Assembly (NCBI GenBank): GCA_902806595.1 | Contig: CADCXC010000013.1 | Location: 434,001-498,000 of the forward strand | Reading direction: 5' to 3' | Length of the DNA stretch: 64,000 bases | Origin: Pyrenopolyporus hunteri | Taxonomy: Eukaryota; Ascomycota; Sordariomycetes; Xylariales; Hypoxylaceae | Shown: positions 1 through 11,809 of the stretch, piece after piece | How the letters are laid out: each line of letters opens with the position of its first letter | Position numbering within the stretch: the stretch's first letter is position 1 | Notes under the pieces: generated by a model | Told to the model about the DNA's origin: nothing | What the model saw: the letters and a program-made list of their open reading frames with translations, nothing else | The model's database searches: none | Translations under genes and position numbers: made by a program

Positions 1-366
1 GTCTCGCAGTGCGTGTAAGAGCGCAGATGATTGATCTTCGGGGAGCGACTTCAGGAGCTCAAGCACCTCCAGCGCCTCAGGCTCAGGTTTAGTTTTATCG
101 ATGTAGACGCAGAACGTAACCCCTCGTTTCGTACAGTTTGAACATTTAGGCCGCGAGCCATCGCACTATACCTATGTAGTTAACAAGAGAACGGCCAGAA
201 GCGAAATAGGTCAAAGTGTCGAGTTGACGCTTGCCTTAATCTTGCGGGTTCTACACGCGGTGCATGCACCGGGTCTTATCCGTCTCGGGCCGGCGCCGGG
301 TCTCCATAATTCCTCCTGCGGGAGGGGAGCTGACGGCAGGATCGGTGGATACTTCCTCCGTTGCAT
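1..366 (-). CDS. Zn(II)2Cys6 transcription factor, 5' part (runs off the window)
   Basis: Likely fungal-specific nuclear regulator binding DNA through a binuclear zinc cluster. Exons are 366..235 and 165..1 and the gene continues beyond base 1. The first exon reads ACTACRTRKIK and the second resumes with CDGSRPKCSNC, so all six cysteines (C-x2-C-x6-C ... C-x2-C-x6-C pattern) appear only after a 69-nt intron (234..166) is removed. The intron starts with GC (AAG|GCAAGC) and ends in AG, matching the GC-AG class. After the cluster comes an acidic, Leu-rich helix (LELLKSLPEDQSSALL) common just after the zinc cluster in these factors. The first in-frame ATG gives a roughly 40-residue leader rich in Pro before the cluster. 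Target genes cannot be deduced because the rest of the protein is outside the window. Confidence 0.88.
166..234 (-). other. GC-AG intron inside the Zn2Cys6 motif
   Basis: On the minus strand the donor is AAG|GCAAGC and the acceptor is ATAG|TGCGAT. Without splicing the third zinc-cluster cysteine is lost and the frame stops at 211. The joined reading restores the canonical motif in frame. No GT donor that restores the motif was seen here. Confidence 0.85.
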
Positions 367-3006
367 TGTTTGGCAGTTTTTAAGGTGTTGTGGAAGGTCT
401 GATGCTGAACTGACGGAATGCGCAGCAACCACAGACGTCACAATGACGGCTTAAATATTCAGCCACTTGTTGAATACTAGCCACACAATTGCCTTACTTA
501 GGTAAGCATATGCTGACAAGGGGGGCTCACGTGATCGCCAGCTACATTGACCCATCCTACATCCAAGACGCCGACCAAGTTGGAGTAAGAAGCTTTTAAG
601 CGGGAACGCTGGAAAGGGGGCAACGCCGCATCTGTAACTAATACGACCATTTCAAAACGAAACCTGCGCTCGACCGCATAAATGCAGCCGACGCCCTCGA
701 ATCCCCGAGAATGCCTAGGGCCTTGCTTATTCGCAATAAGAGTTGTATTATGTTTCGATGCTGCATTTTCCTAGCATATAGTTAAGCTCTTGTTACTAGC
801 TGTGATATTACCGTTCTTTTCCTTGAACCCAGCGGTTCCAACCTTGACATTCGCTAAACTTAGTTGAGATGATAGAGAATTCCACTCCTGTCATCATATC
901 AAGCTCAAATCTTGTGAATATAAGAATTATCTATAACCATAGCGAGGCCGAAGTCGTATGGGCACGAATCTTCGGTAACACACTTTCCACCTGCTGCTAT
1001 GACTCATAGCTACTGTGCCTCCCTGCACTATCCAAAGGGTGACTTTACTAGTAACATATATGGTTGCTCCGGCACACGGCTAGAGAAGCATTAGCAGCCG
1101 AAGTCTCGAATAACTCTATATTATAGTTATTTAGCAGCACGTTCGGCAGCAGACTTCCGTCCCATATTAGTAAGCGTTACCCAGGGCAGCAAGAGATAAG
1201 CTCCGATAAGCGCCCCAGTTGCCGAAACGCGCATGGTCGCTTTGAATAGTTAAGGTACCTACACCTAACTATCAAATGCGAAAAGGGTAGGATTTATTGA
1301 TCCCGATCATTATCCCCATACGGAGGAAACCTTACCTTTAGGGATTCTATAGGTTTTACTAACTTCTCTAAGACTTATACATTCGAAACGTGTACCGCGC
1401 TCGTACCTTGCTGTGTCGGGTTGTTTCTATCCCGTGCCAAACGTCTGTGGACGAGGACGAAAGGACATATGCTTCATGTGTCTACATCATAATAGGTACC
1501 TCTTTATATCCTAGTCTTATAGCTTCATTATATTGGTATTCGTGTTGATTTCGTTCTTTACTGTGTCTAAGTGAAGCTGCTAGTATTCATCACGTGACAG
1601 GGTGTCTAGGAGCTGGTGGCCATCACTCAGCGATTTGAGGCGCTTCGCGTAACATTGATAGAGTAGAGCAACCTGAAGACACAGTCAAACTACGTTATTA
1701 AAAACTGTATAACTAAGCCCCATGGTGCCACCATCAATCCACGTATGTTGATATATTACACTTATCCGACTTATTGAAAATTAAGGAACCTACTCTACTC
1801 GGTGGCTGAAATTCGAGATGCTGACAACTTCTTATCTATGGAAGTAACGGATCTCCATGGCATGCGCCCGACAAACCAGGCTTTAGTATCAATTTCAACA
1901 ACTACAACTTAATGCTCAAGTCTTCAGACTTCGATGTTTCTGAACTTTTCAACCCAATAATTATACGTACCAGTTAAACTGTGAAAAGGAGTTTCTAATA
2001 CTTATTCTCTAATATAGAGAGCATACGTGTTGACGTGAGATCTTACCGCACGTAAGAGGAAGTAACTTATATGCAATTTCCCTACGAATTTAAAGCAACT
2101 TCTTTCAGTCATAACAATAGACTAATTGATCTAGTTGTTGGCACATCATTAACAATAGACTAATTGATCTAGTTGTTGGCACATCATTTACCGGGTTGGA
2201 ACGAAATTGTGTGCTGACACGGATGGGAACCATACCACAGCCCGAGTTGCTCGGGGGTGATGGGGCGGCCTCCCGGTGTTAAGCGGTACTATATTTGCCA
2301 GAGGGATTCGTCTGCCGCTGTGTCTACTTCAGAAATTATTGATATGGTTGGACTATTAGGAGATAGATTTGGGGGCTAAGAATCACCCTTGAAGGGGTGT
2401 TGTTGACCTGTCACTCGGCTACAGGGTTCCGGAAGGTCAGCTAATTGGGGTTATGAATTCGAAGGTCTCTTCCAGCCACCGGAATAGGCCTTCAAAATAG
2501 AATGGATGGCGAAATATAGACCGCGCCACGGTTGACGCTCTAGATAAGTCTAGACGCGGCTCAAACAGACAGAGCTCTTTGAATTAGGGGTTTTGCGAAA
2601 TAAAACAGTTTGATAGGACTCAAATACCACGGGCCATCATTTATCGACGCGTGCGAACTTCCCACAGAAGCTGTTAGTCATTTTTCTTATCCATAATTCG
2701 GCTGCTTCCATTTGCGGCCCCCCTTTCGAATACCCATGGTACCATACTCTTACCCCGGCCACCCGTCAGATGTCGGGGGGGCATCCAACCAATAACATCA
2801 TAATCGTCATTGAGCCATGCAACTGAGGCAGCTCTATCCCACGCAAAGGTGGCACTGCAGCAATCCTTTTTGAGCCTTACCGGGCGATGAATGTTTCACC
2901 TCCATTGCTTTCCGTCTGTGTAATCGAAGAAAGAATGGCAAACTTACTCGATAACCTCACTCTTTGGTTCGTAATTGTTACTCTTAACATAATTCTGGCA
3001 CCTAAA
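367..3006. other. Intergenic region, no gene recognised
   Basis: Long spacer between the divergent Zn2Cys6 gene and the ankyrin gene, so it holds both promoters. No convincing open frame or RNA gene was seen. It contains a perfect 38-bp tandem duplication at 2112-2187. The stretch from about 700 to 2100 looks richer in A+T than the flanking genes. Confidence 0.6.
2112..2187. repeat. Perfect 38-bp tandem duplication
   Basis: The 38-bp unit starting TAACAATAGACTAATTGATC occupies 2112-2149 and is repeated without a mismatch at 2150-2187. It lies in the spacer about 820 bp upstream of the ankyrin gene. Confidence 0.95.
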
Positions 3007-5080
3007 ATGTCTGATCCGCTGTCTGTGCTTGCCAGCGTCGCTGGCGTTATTGCCCTCGCTGCGTCTACGGCAAGAACGCTGATTTCGCTGACCCAGGAGA
3101 TGTCCGATGCGCCACAAGAAATCCTCCACGTTCGCCGAGATGTACAGAACCTATCCGCGATGCTTAGATCCATACAAGAACTCTGCGTTAGATACGACTT
3201 GGGGCCAGAAAGCTATGTGCTGATGGAGAGCTTGACGGAGTGCCTTAGGCTATGCCAGGATAGTATGCAATCGATTCGGACACTTCTGGAGCCTCTGGCT
3301 GCAAAAGGTAGCGGTAGGAGAAGTCCCATAAGGATGGTCGGGTGGGTGATGCGAAAAGGAGAAATAAAAGCTTTAAGAGAGAGATTACAGGAAGGTAAAA
3401 CGAGTCTGAATATTACTGTTTCGGTTCTTAACGGGTTCGTATATACGGTCCAAATCGAATATATTCCGTCTTCTAGGAGGCCAATTTGCTGACTTTACCT
3501 ATAGATTACTCGAGGGCAAAGGCCAAGATGAGATAAAGCACGATGTTAATCAGGTCTACGAGAAACTTGCCGCCGAGTTTCGTAGTCGCGATATCGGAAA
3601 GAGGGTCCGGAGGCGGATGGAAGATGATGTCGCCAGTGTCTCCGCTTTTGGGGGACGGCGTCAATCTATATCCGAGTTGACAGACGCTACGCTTCCTATG
3701 AACAGATTCTTCGACCAACTACCGGAACCTTCTATGCCTAATTTTCCCCCATACCAACCCAACTCCCAGAGCTCTAGCCAAGTGCTGCTCAGTCCGTTCT
3801 CGACAGAACCAACAACCCTACTCGAAGCGGTTAGAGCCCGAGACAAGGACGGAGTTATCCGATTCGTCTCGAGTGGCTTGTCGACAGTGGAAAGAACACA
3901 AGACGGCCAAACAGCCTTACATTTCTGTGCTATATATAACGATGCAGAAATTACTGAAATTTTACTCGACCACGGTGCTGATATCAATGCGAGAGATAAT
4001 CAGCTACGGTCGCCCCTGAATGTTGCTATCTCTTCCGAAGCAATGAGCGTGGCTAATCTCCTGGTCCAAAGAGGGTGCTCGCTAAGCGGATCTATGGATA
4101 TGATTTTCCCTTTAACTCAAAGGATGGAAGAGATACCGGGTCTCGAGACATTTCTGAAGACGTTGGCTCCCAAATTCAACAAGTCTACCTCTGGTCCGTA
4201 TCTCCTACATCAAGCTATCGAATCGAGCGATAAACAGACTTTGGATATCCTACTTTCAGCGGGATTCGACCCGAATATCAGAAACAAATACGGTAAACGA
4301 CGTCCCCACTCCGCCCATCCCTAGTTCTGAGCTAATAGATACGCATTAGGACTGCCTCCCTTATATCAAGCTTTGATGTCGCAACAGAAACAAGCTGTCC
4401 GAGCCCTCTTGAAATACGGTGCTGACGGGAACGACTATCTACCACCAGGGACGCGAGAGAAGCTCGACAAGCATATCCACTCGCACGAGAGACTCACACA
4501 TTTCATCGATAATGGCCTCATACCCTTGGAAGTTTCTGCGCGTATAATAAATGACGTTGAGATGACCCGCATTCTGTTGGAAAGCGGAGCGGATCCAAAT
4601 TTCATCTATCCGGCCGATGGTAAGTAATGAGACGTATTCTAAAACCACGCCCCGATGAAAGGTTAAGTTACTAATAAGTCTCAAGGTGGCGTGGTTCTAA
4701 GTGGTCTAGGAGACGAGGAGTATCTCGAATGCGCCAAGCTCATAATCGACCACGGCGCAAAAATCCACGCCATGGGCTTCAATGGGTTGGATCCTTTCTA
4801 CTGGGCAAACGGGTGTAGGAATCCGAGACTAATAGAATACATGCTTTTGCACGGCGCCGATATTAATCACTTCTACAACGATAACTACCCGAGCATCCTT
4901 TTCTTCGTGGTGGAATGGGGCCATAGGAGGACGGTAGATCTCTTGTTGAGATACAGCCCCAATCTTACCTTGAAGAATGGTTTGGGAGAGACGCTGCTAG
5001 ATATCGCCCAGTCCGCACAACGCCATCAAATTGTAGCAATGCTCAAGAGTGCGATCGAGAATACGGCTGCACCAGAGTGA
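3007..5080 (+). CDS. STAND-type fungal N-terminal domain plus ankyrin-repeat protein
   Basis: Predicted exons are 3007..3434, 3505..4292, 4350..4619 and 4686..5080 (626 residues). The start was chosen because MSDPLSVLASVAGVI is the typical opening of the fungal N-terminal domain found on NACHT/ankyrin proteins; residues 1 to about 140 form this helical domain. A Pro/Ser-rich linker follows, then degenerate ankyrin repeats from about 250 to 615, for example DGQTALHFCA near residue 276 and LLDHGADINARD. No NACHT or NB-ARC P-loop is present between the two parts, so this is not a full STAND NTPase. The family is widely suspected of roles in signalling or non-self recognition, but no specific function can be read here. 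The first donor (GTTCGT) is weak, so that junction is less certain; the others are good GT-AG sites with matching phases. Confidence 0.85.
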
Positions 5081-5763
5081 TATCTGGGAAACACTCTTAC
5101 TGGTGCTAATGTCTCGACTACACTGAAACCCTGCCTTAGGGAGTTGGGCCTGAGATGGGATGGCAAAGCCCTCCTCATATGAAGGTCTAGGACATACCCT
5201 TATGATGGTTACCATATCATCTAAAAACCATTAGGAGATTATCAACAAAGACGCGAGGCTGCGAAGGATGACCCGAAGGAACTATATCCGTATGTTGATG
5301 CCTTTGAAGGGATAACGCGGCGGATCGTATGGAAATCTCCGGTGCCTATGGATTAGGAGTCAAACAGGCGAGGTGGATGATATGTAATTGCTCGCCAAGA
5401 GAAGCCTTAACAGATAGCCCAAGGCAAATGAGTCAAGATAGTGAATCCCAGGTATCTAGGTGGCGGCGAACTGTCGACTTCTGTGTAGTACTACGTGTCC
5501 ACGACCAAGCAATCGACCCCCGCCGACACGGCGAGAAAGAGCTATTGATTAGGGTATTACTTTAAGACCCCGATTTCATACTTTGAAAGCTCACCTACGA
5601 CACTTCATGATAGATCGTTGGACTATACATGTATGGGTATCTACCTCTTTCACTGGATTCTATCTAGTGCTCGACCAGCCGAGCCGCCCTCCTTACCCAC
5701 CAACACACCCTATGCCTTCTTAAGCTATATACAAATATATCAACGCATACTTCTTATTCATCA
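5081..5763. other. Intergenic region between convergent genes
   Basis: Spacer between the ankyrin gene (plus strand) and the GH76 gene (minus strand). It contains a short coding-like segment described separately; otherwise nothing recognisable, and it should hold both 3' ends. Confidence 0.55.
5234..5356 (+). pseudogene. Possible gene-end relic
   Basis: An open stretch ending at TAG (5354-5356) has protein-like composition, with KDDPKELYPYVDAFEGITRR in the middle and no ATG. A splice-acceptor-like CATTAG lies just before it. Just upstream, in another frame, LRELGLRWDGKALL precedes a stop. This looks like the decayed 3' part of a gene or an unrecognised last exon. I do not recognise the family and it may be chance. 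Confidence 0.25.
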
Positions 5764-6876
5764 CTACAGATAAGCCGCAGTCAAAAGCTGCACCGCAGCC
5801 TCCTGAGTCCCAATCGTCACCTCGTCGAACGGCCCCTGCCAGCGGAACCCATAGAAATCCGAGCCGTTGCGCGCGTTCTCGTACGCCACGCCGGCGTTAG
5901 CCATGATGAACGTGTGATAGGGGTGGTCGTCGAGCGCAGCGTCTAGCTTCCCCAGTTCCCGCATGAAGATGCCCTTGAACGCGGTGCCGTTCGGCTCACA
6001 CTCCGCCTCGGACCCGCAGGGCTCCGTTAAGGTGCCGCCTACGACCAGCGTCATACTGGCAACCACCGCGTCGGCGATCCGTCGCGCTTGGTCTAGGTAC
6101 GAAGTTTGCCCCGTTGCCTTGCTCAGCTCGACGAGCCCGCCTAGTATGACCCCCTGGTTGTACGTCCACGTCGTCATGCCGTTGTTGACGCAGGCGGCGT
6201 CTTCTGTTAGCCCGTCGTTCACGAGCCCCTGGCTGTTGATCATCCCGCTGTTGTTGAACCACTCCCATTCCAGAAGGCTGTGCTCTAAGTACAACTTGTC
6301 TCCCGGGATTAGATTATGCAGCTTGGCTGTGAGTTCGAGGAAGAGCTCGTTACTGATCGCGTTGTGGTAGGTCTCGGTCCGGATGCTCCAGATGAGGCCC
6401 CCGTCGCATGTCACGTTGTTCCAGTAGTTGAACATGTAGGCCTCGTCCTCCTTGGCGATGTTCAGGTACTCCTCGTCGTCCGTGAGCTCGTACAAGCTCG
6501 TCATCGCGAGAGCCCACCAGCCCGTGTCGTCAGTACTGTCAGCGCGGAAATCACCGCCGCCTTCCGGCCACCAGGAGAGCGGCGCCCTTTGAATTTCAAC
6601 AGTATTGAGCGCCTGAGGGAGGTAGTCATAATTTCCCGACTTGATCATATACTCCGTCAGGGACCAGAGAGCCACGCCGCTCTGCCACCAGGATGACCCT
6701 GTATTGTTGGGGTCCCAAAGGCCGGTTGTGTCGTCGTATAAAGCCATCATGGCATCCACGGCCGCCCGAGTCATATCAACACCGGAAGGACTCGAGGCCC
6801 GCCCCGTTACCATCCCAGAAGCCAACGCACATAACGAAATGAAGGATATTCCCCACGAGAATAACGTCGACGACAT
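5764..6876 (-). CDS. Secreted glycoside hydrolase family 76 (alpha-1,6-mannanase)
   Basis: Single-exon, 370-residue protein. A hydrophobic leader (about residues 5-22) suggests secretion. The body matches GH76, the endo-alpha-1,6-mannanase family that includes yeast Dcw1/Dfg5: Trp-rich repeats of an (alpha/alpha)6 barrel (SSWWQSGVALWSLTEYM, APLSWWPEGGGDFR) and the Asp-Asp pair in TDDTGWWALA (D116, D117), corresponding to the catalytic aspartates of the family. Unlike Dcw1/Dfg5 it ends right after the barrel (VQLLTAAYL) with no hydrophobic C-terminal GPI signal, so it is more likely a free enzyme acting on fungal or host mannan than a wall-bound transglycosylase. Several N-glycosylation sequons are visible. 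The reading frame is intact. Confidence 0.92.
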   Translation of the reverse strand: MSSTLFSWGISFISLCALASGMVTGRASSPSGVDMTRAAVDAMMALYDDTTGLWDPNNTGSSWWQSGVALWSLTEYMIKSGNYDYLPQALNTVEIQRAPLSWWPEGGGDFRADSTDDTGWWALAMTSLYELTDDEEYLNIAKEDEAYMFNYWNNVTCDGGLIWSIRTETYHNAISNELFLELTAKLHNLIPGDKLYLEHSLLEWEWFNNSGMINSQGLVNDGLTEDAACVNNGMTTWTYNQGVILGGLVELSKATGQTSYLDQARRIADAVVASMTLVVGGTLTEPCGSEAECEPNGTAFKGIFMRELGKLDAALDDHPYHTFIMANAGVAYENARNGSDFYGFRWQGPFDEVTIGTQEAAVQLLTAAYL

Positions 6877-8326
6877 GGCGGCACGCCTTTAGACAAACGA
6901 CAACGGGACTCTGGTCGGCCTCAGTTTCTCGACAATACGTGTAAAATATGGCCTTCGAAGAGAGTGTAATCTGGTTGGCGAGAACCTTAGATGCATGACT
7001 GTCCTTTGGAATCGATGTCCTGGAAGTTTACTTATATATGATCGACACGCCGGTGGTTAAAAAGAACCACTTGACCCGAACTCAGTTGACGATCCAGTCA
7101 TTCCCTTCCAGAGGCCTCGTGATCTCGGACGTTTTCCCCTTCGATCCGATACAACATCTAAGCGCCAGCGCACTGTCTCCGCCCGCTCTAGAGCTTTCCG
7201 CTAACCATCGCACAACGAAGCGTGTGAGCATGTCGCCAAGCTCGAATAGTTGGCCGTCCGCCTGTTGATAGGGCGAAAACAAGGAAGCCACCCGCCCTGC
7301 CTCACCCCCTGTCCGCCTAGAAAGCATGAAGGGTCATTCTTCTGGTGGCATTTGAGTTAGCGAATTTTGTTGCCCTATAGTAACATGTGATTGGTACCTT
7401 GACCACCTATTGACGAATGCGTTAATATTCGCTGACTGGTCTGTATCCCGGACGGCTTACGACGCCACACGATAGGGGGAAATAAGGGGTCGGTCTCAAG
7501 AAGAGGCTCGGCTCGCAGTTGTAACGGGGGCATAATCCGAGTGTGACAGCATTAATACGGAGTGACACAACCCCTTGCATGAATGTCGGAATGAAGACCT
7601 TCATCGCAAATCACGGTTTACACGAAGGTTGCGTCTAAAGCCTAAAGTTACGTATTGACCGGATAATAGTAAATAGGAATAAAAGGCGCACGTAGCGGGG
7701 CGTTTTCGATACTCTATACATTCCTATCATGTACGATATGAAGAAGAGATCGTCGACTTCAATCTTGACGGCGCGACCTATCCGAGATCTGCTGCATCTG
7801 CTGCAGGTCATTTACTTCCAATGCCGACAAGCGCCGATGGAGGAAATGATCAACAAAGATAGCAGGTATCATCCTTGGTGGAGTAGTTGGCTTTCCCGTA
7901 ATTGGCTTGCTTGTTAAGCTATGGGGGCTATTGAGTTCTGTAGGGCCGCGATGCGACTTTAAAATAAGTTCAAGCTTGGATACATTGAACGAGTTAACTT
8001 GCCATTATGGAAATTCCATCGCCTAGCGCAACTTGGCTAATGTAATCATCTTCTTTAGACTTTTCAAAAGAGAAGGTCGCATAGTAGAATTACCATTAGG
8101 TCTTTCGTAAGACTAAATAAACATGAACCCACCTATAGAAAAATTCGCCGCCACGGCGAATCACATTTCTAGTGTGCGATTTCTGACGCTCAGACGTACA
8201 GAATGAGAATCCAGGTCCAATGACGCCTCCCCTTTAGTACACATGTCCTGTTTTTACACATTAAGGCGTTAACGCGTTTCCTCGTCCCGTATCCTATAAC
8301 CTCATTACCCCGTGCCCATCACGGAT
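6877..8326. other. Intergenic region, GH76 promoter and CWH43 3' flank
   Basis: No gene recognised. The left part is the promoter side of the GH76 gene; the right part follows the CWH43 stop codon at 8327. Short open frames here lack ATG starts or protein-like composition. Confidence 0.55.
7032..7039 (-). promoter_or_regulatory. TATA-like element upstream of the GH76 gene
   Basis: The minus strand reads ATATATAA about 155 nt before the GH76 start codon, a plausible position for a fungal TATA box. Sequence-only call. Confidence 0.35.
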
Positions 8327-11300
8327 TCACGATGGCTTGTAATACAGAGGCTTATTAAAAACGTGATACCGATGCCCCCTGACACCCTGTCCCTTAAACA
8401 GAGCTGGGAATTTCCACCCTTCGGGAACCTCGTGCTCGTCAACCCTGCGGTCCCTCGCTTCCGGATTGCTATCCAAGGCCGCGATCCCCGCCTTTTCCGT
8501 TTCGTCCTTGGGTACAACGAACTTTGCAACCTGCAATTCGGTATCGGTGATAGTACTCCGGGACACTCTCGCATATCCTACCCTTTGTAGATTTTTGTAC
8601 AAGATGTATTCGCACCAACGATCCCAATCGCGCGGGTCTACATCATGCATTCCCGAAGTTTCAGAAACGTATGTGTTATAATTCCCTTGGAGGGGTTTCG
8701 TAACCAGGTAGGAGAGAAGTATCGAGGGCCTCGGTGAGGAGCCCATCAATTTAGAGAGGTATTCAGATTGAAGACGACGATCCTCAGGGTCTTCTTCCTG
8801 TCCGGAATGGAAAACGAAAACATCTACTAATTCCCCATAGACGTCAAGGGTCGCATGGATAGCCGGGGCTAATTCACCTACAGGTGATGGTAGCAAGTGA
8901 TGCGTTGAGTTCAAAATCGGGAACTTAGACAAGAGCGCCGCACCCCAGGTGTGCTTGTTCGGTCCAGGACCATAGTCGACATACATGCCTAGATCCTCGG
9001 CTAGGAATTGAGTTGTATCCCTATTTCCCATGATGATGCGCTGTAGGTCAGACTCCAACAAACCAATTACGTCAATTTCAAGCTCTTTAATCAAATCGCG
9101 CATACGATACTCAGAGGACCACATGTCGTTATCAAGAGAGAAATGAATGGTCCAAATACCGGCGGTGATGAGCCTGGAATCCCCGTGGTAGGGCTTATAA
9201 TCGTTGGTCGGAAAGCGTCGGAAAGCGGCTGCGATGAAGAAGAGGTTGACAATGCCTAGGGCCAGAGTGTGATACTTCCGGTGTCGCGACCGGGATGCTT
9301 GTTCGCCAGTTTCGCTACGACGCGAGCCCAGCGATGTAAGATTGAACACGCCAGCGCCGATAAGCAGCATCATTGTCGTCATAATCCAATCTGTGTGTTC
9401 GCGGACGAGGGGTCCTCCAGGGACAAAAGCGTACGCAACCACCCAGACGTGGAAAAGAACCATCAAGTTGTACAAGAAAAACCCGAGCCCGAAAGTAGTC
9501 CCCGGATTACCCTTAGAGGCAACAGTAAGGAAAGGGACGGCGATGGCTGTTAGGTAAAAGGCAATAGTAAGACCACCGAAATAGCCAAACCAGCCAGGGT
9601 AGAGAGTGAGGATGGCCGCCCCAACACACCCGATACCGTAGGCAGACCAAGTGCTAACGAGCCTTGGGAAACGAATTCCCGTCAGTAATCCGGCTGTCAT
9701 TGCGGCCACCGTAAACCAGCCGTGGGGAGCAGAGAGAGGGCCCCGAACAGGGTAGCCATCCCATACCCACAGAATCATAGTACTCGTATCAGAAAGCAGA
9801 GAGTGCAGACCAAAGAAAAGGCCACCAACACCCAGAGCAGACAAGAAGGGCGAGCCAATTTGCTTATCGTTCTTGGCAACACCAGTATTGAGCGGTGCTT
9901 TTCGGGTAAATCTCAGCAACGCCAGAACCGCCAATGCTAGCCCCGTCTTGTTATACCCACCGTTGGCAGCATGCATAATCGGCCATATTGGGTTGTTGGT
10001 TTGCCATGCGAACTTGACAGCGGATGACATGACTAGACCGACCGTCCAAGCCAATATTCTCGACTCAAGTCGGGTCGTGTGAACCGATTCGGAGTATAAG
10101 GTGGCTGTCCAAGATAAACAAGACATGGCAACGCCGAAGCCAACGGTAAAAAGCCTGTACGCCGGACTCTTAACTTGCCAGGCAAGGAGTCCAGCGAGTG
10201 ACAGAAAGTGGCATATGCGTAGATTCTGTATTATTAACGAGCGGAGGGGTTTAATACCGAGAAGCAAGGGAGAAATTGTCGACATGACAAGAGCTTCATA
10301 ACCCGAGATACCCATGTGCCAAAGCGGGAAATACCAGATGACTACGCCTAGACTTGTGAGCATCGACCAGAAGACGAAACCGTGATAAACCTCAGCAGCG
10401 GTGTCGAATACCTCGGACCAAGAAAACTTGGCGTCGAAGATACCGGCCGTAATCTTTTCCTTTTCCTTCTCGAGGATGGCGGTAGGTTGAGACGACAAAT
10501 TAACTCTGTAGAATTGGTCAGAACATTGAATTGGGAATATCGAAGCAGCCGCAGATCGTATCAAACTCGCTCGGACTGATGCTTGTATGGCTCCTAAACC
10601 CGATACAACACAACTTAATTGAAAAAATATAGCCGAATTAGGGCCACTAGCTTCAAATATAGTCTCACCAAGGATGATTCACTATAGCAATCAGCTAGCT
10701 CATCGAGCGGTAGACCCAAACAAGATATCCTTCCTCGGACATCGACACCTATGGCGCGATTCGCTTATGATAGCGGCTGATAAACTGATCTGCTGAAGGG
10801 CGCTCTAGCCGTAGCAATGATGGCGGTGGGGTGAGCAAAGACGGTGTGTACCGTCCCCGTTAATTTGAATCAACGATGTGCCATGTTCGAGCCAAAAGAA
10901 CCAATACAGGGGCACATCCGGTCCGAGCGAGAATGTACGTCATGCCAAGTCTACCTGGGGAGCCGTTGTACGTACCCCTTGCTGAGACCTTTCACATCCC
11001 GAACCACGATCTCAAAAGTGTCGAAGTCGAGAGCAGTAACAGCGTCGAAGGCAACATCGAATAAAATGAGGGACCACTCGAAGAATGAATAGATGGTGTA
11101 AGCTATAAAGGAGTAAGTAATATCCTATCGTGGTAACTGGGCCGGCATGAACTGACCTCCAGCTATCCGGTGAATCTTGTGCTGGATGAAGAAGTAGATC
11201 ATGGGAGGGATATTGCCAAAGAAAGCCATGGCAAAATATCTTCGATACTTTATAGCCGTCGCGTTGGGCGGACTTAACGAGACACAACCAATGGTCCACG

Positions 11301-11809
11301 GAATCGTAGCAACGAGGTAGGAAATCATAAAGATGTCGTGCCAGTCGTGATCGTCGGTCGATGTTACGTAAGTCCAGCCACCGCACATAAAAGTCCTGAA
11401 GATGCCCACACCGGCAACGAATTTAGGTAGCGCATTTCCAGATCTCGCTGTAAGGAGATACCAAAGGGCGACGAGCGCGAATCTAGGACCCGACGTTATA
11501 GCAATAAAAAGCATGAAAAAGGATCGTTCAGGGTACCGGTCGCCGATGGTAGCGGAAACAGACGGGAACCACTCGTCGGGATAGCCATAGAATTCGTTCT
11601 TGACGATCTTGTGGTAATGAAGGGATATACCCACAGTCAGTGCGCTTAGGAAGGCGGCTGCTCCACCCCATTGATTAGCTGAGAGCTTGTCTTTAGAGTG
11701 AGGGTATATTCCACTGACTGTACGCGACAACGGTATGAGCCCACGATATCCATTTCGCGTTCACAGAGACTACCGTTCCGGTGTCCTTGTCCTTATACTT
11801 GGATGACAT
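8327..11809 (-). CDS. cwh43: Cwh43-like GPI-anchor lipid remodelling membrane protein
   Basis: Predicted exons, in transcript order, are 11809..11719, 11657..11157, 11102..10976 and 10505..8327, giving 965 residues, close to yeast Cwh43. The N-terminal third is a Frag1/PGAP2-like membrane domain (FPSVSATIGDRYPERS, then HRIAG joined to AYTIYSFFEW). The middle has about a dozen membrane helices (FPLWHMGISGYE). The C-terminal part, from about residue 700, is an endonuclease/exonuclease/phosphatase-like fold (GIWTIHFSLDND, VIGLLESDL, HTWGAALLSKFP). In yeast the protein acts in the ER to replace the diacylglycerol of GPI anchors with ceramide. All phases match. The third intron (10975..10506, 470 nt) is unusually long for this window. 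The gene is divergent from UTP6. Confidence 0.93.
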
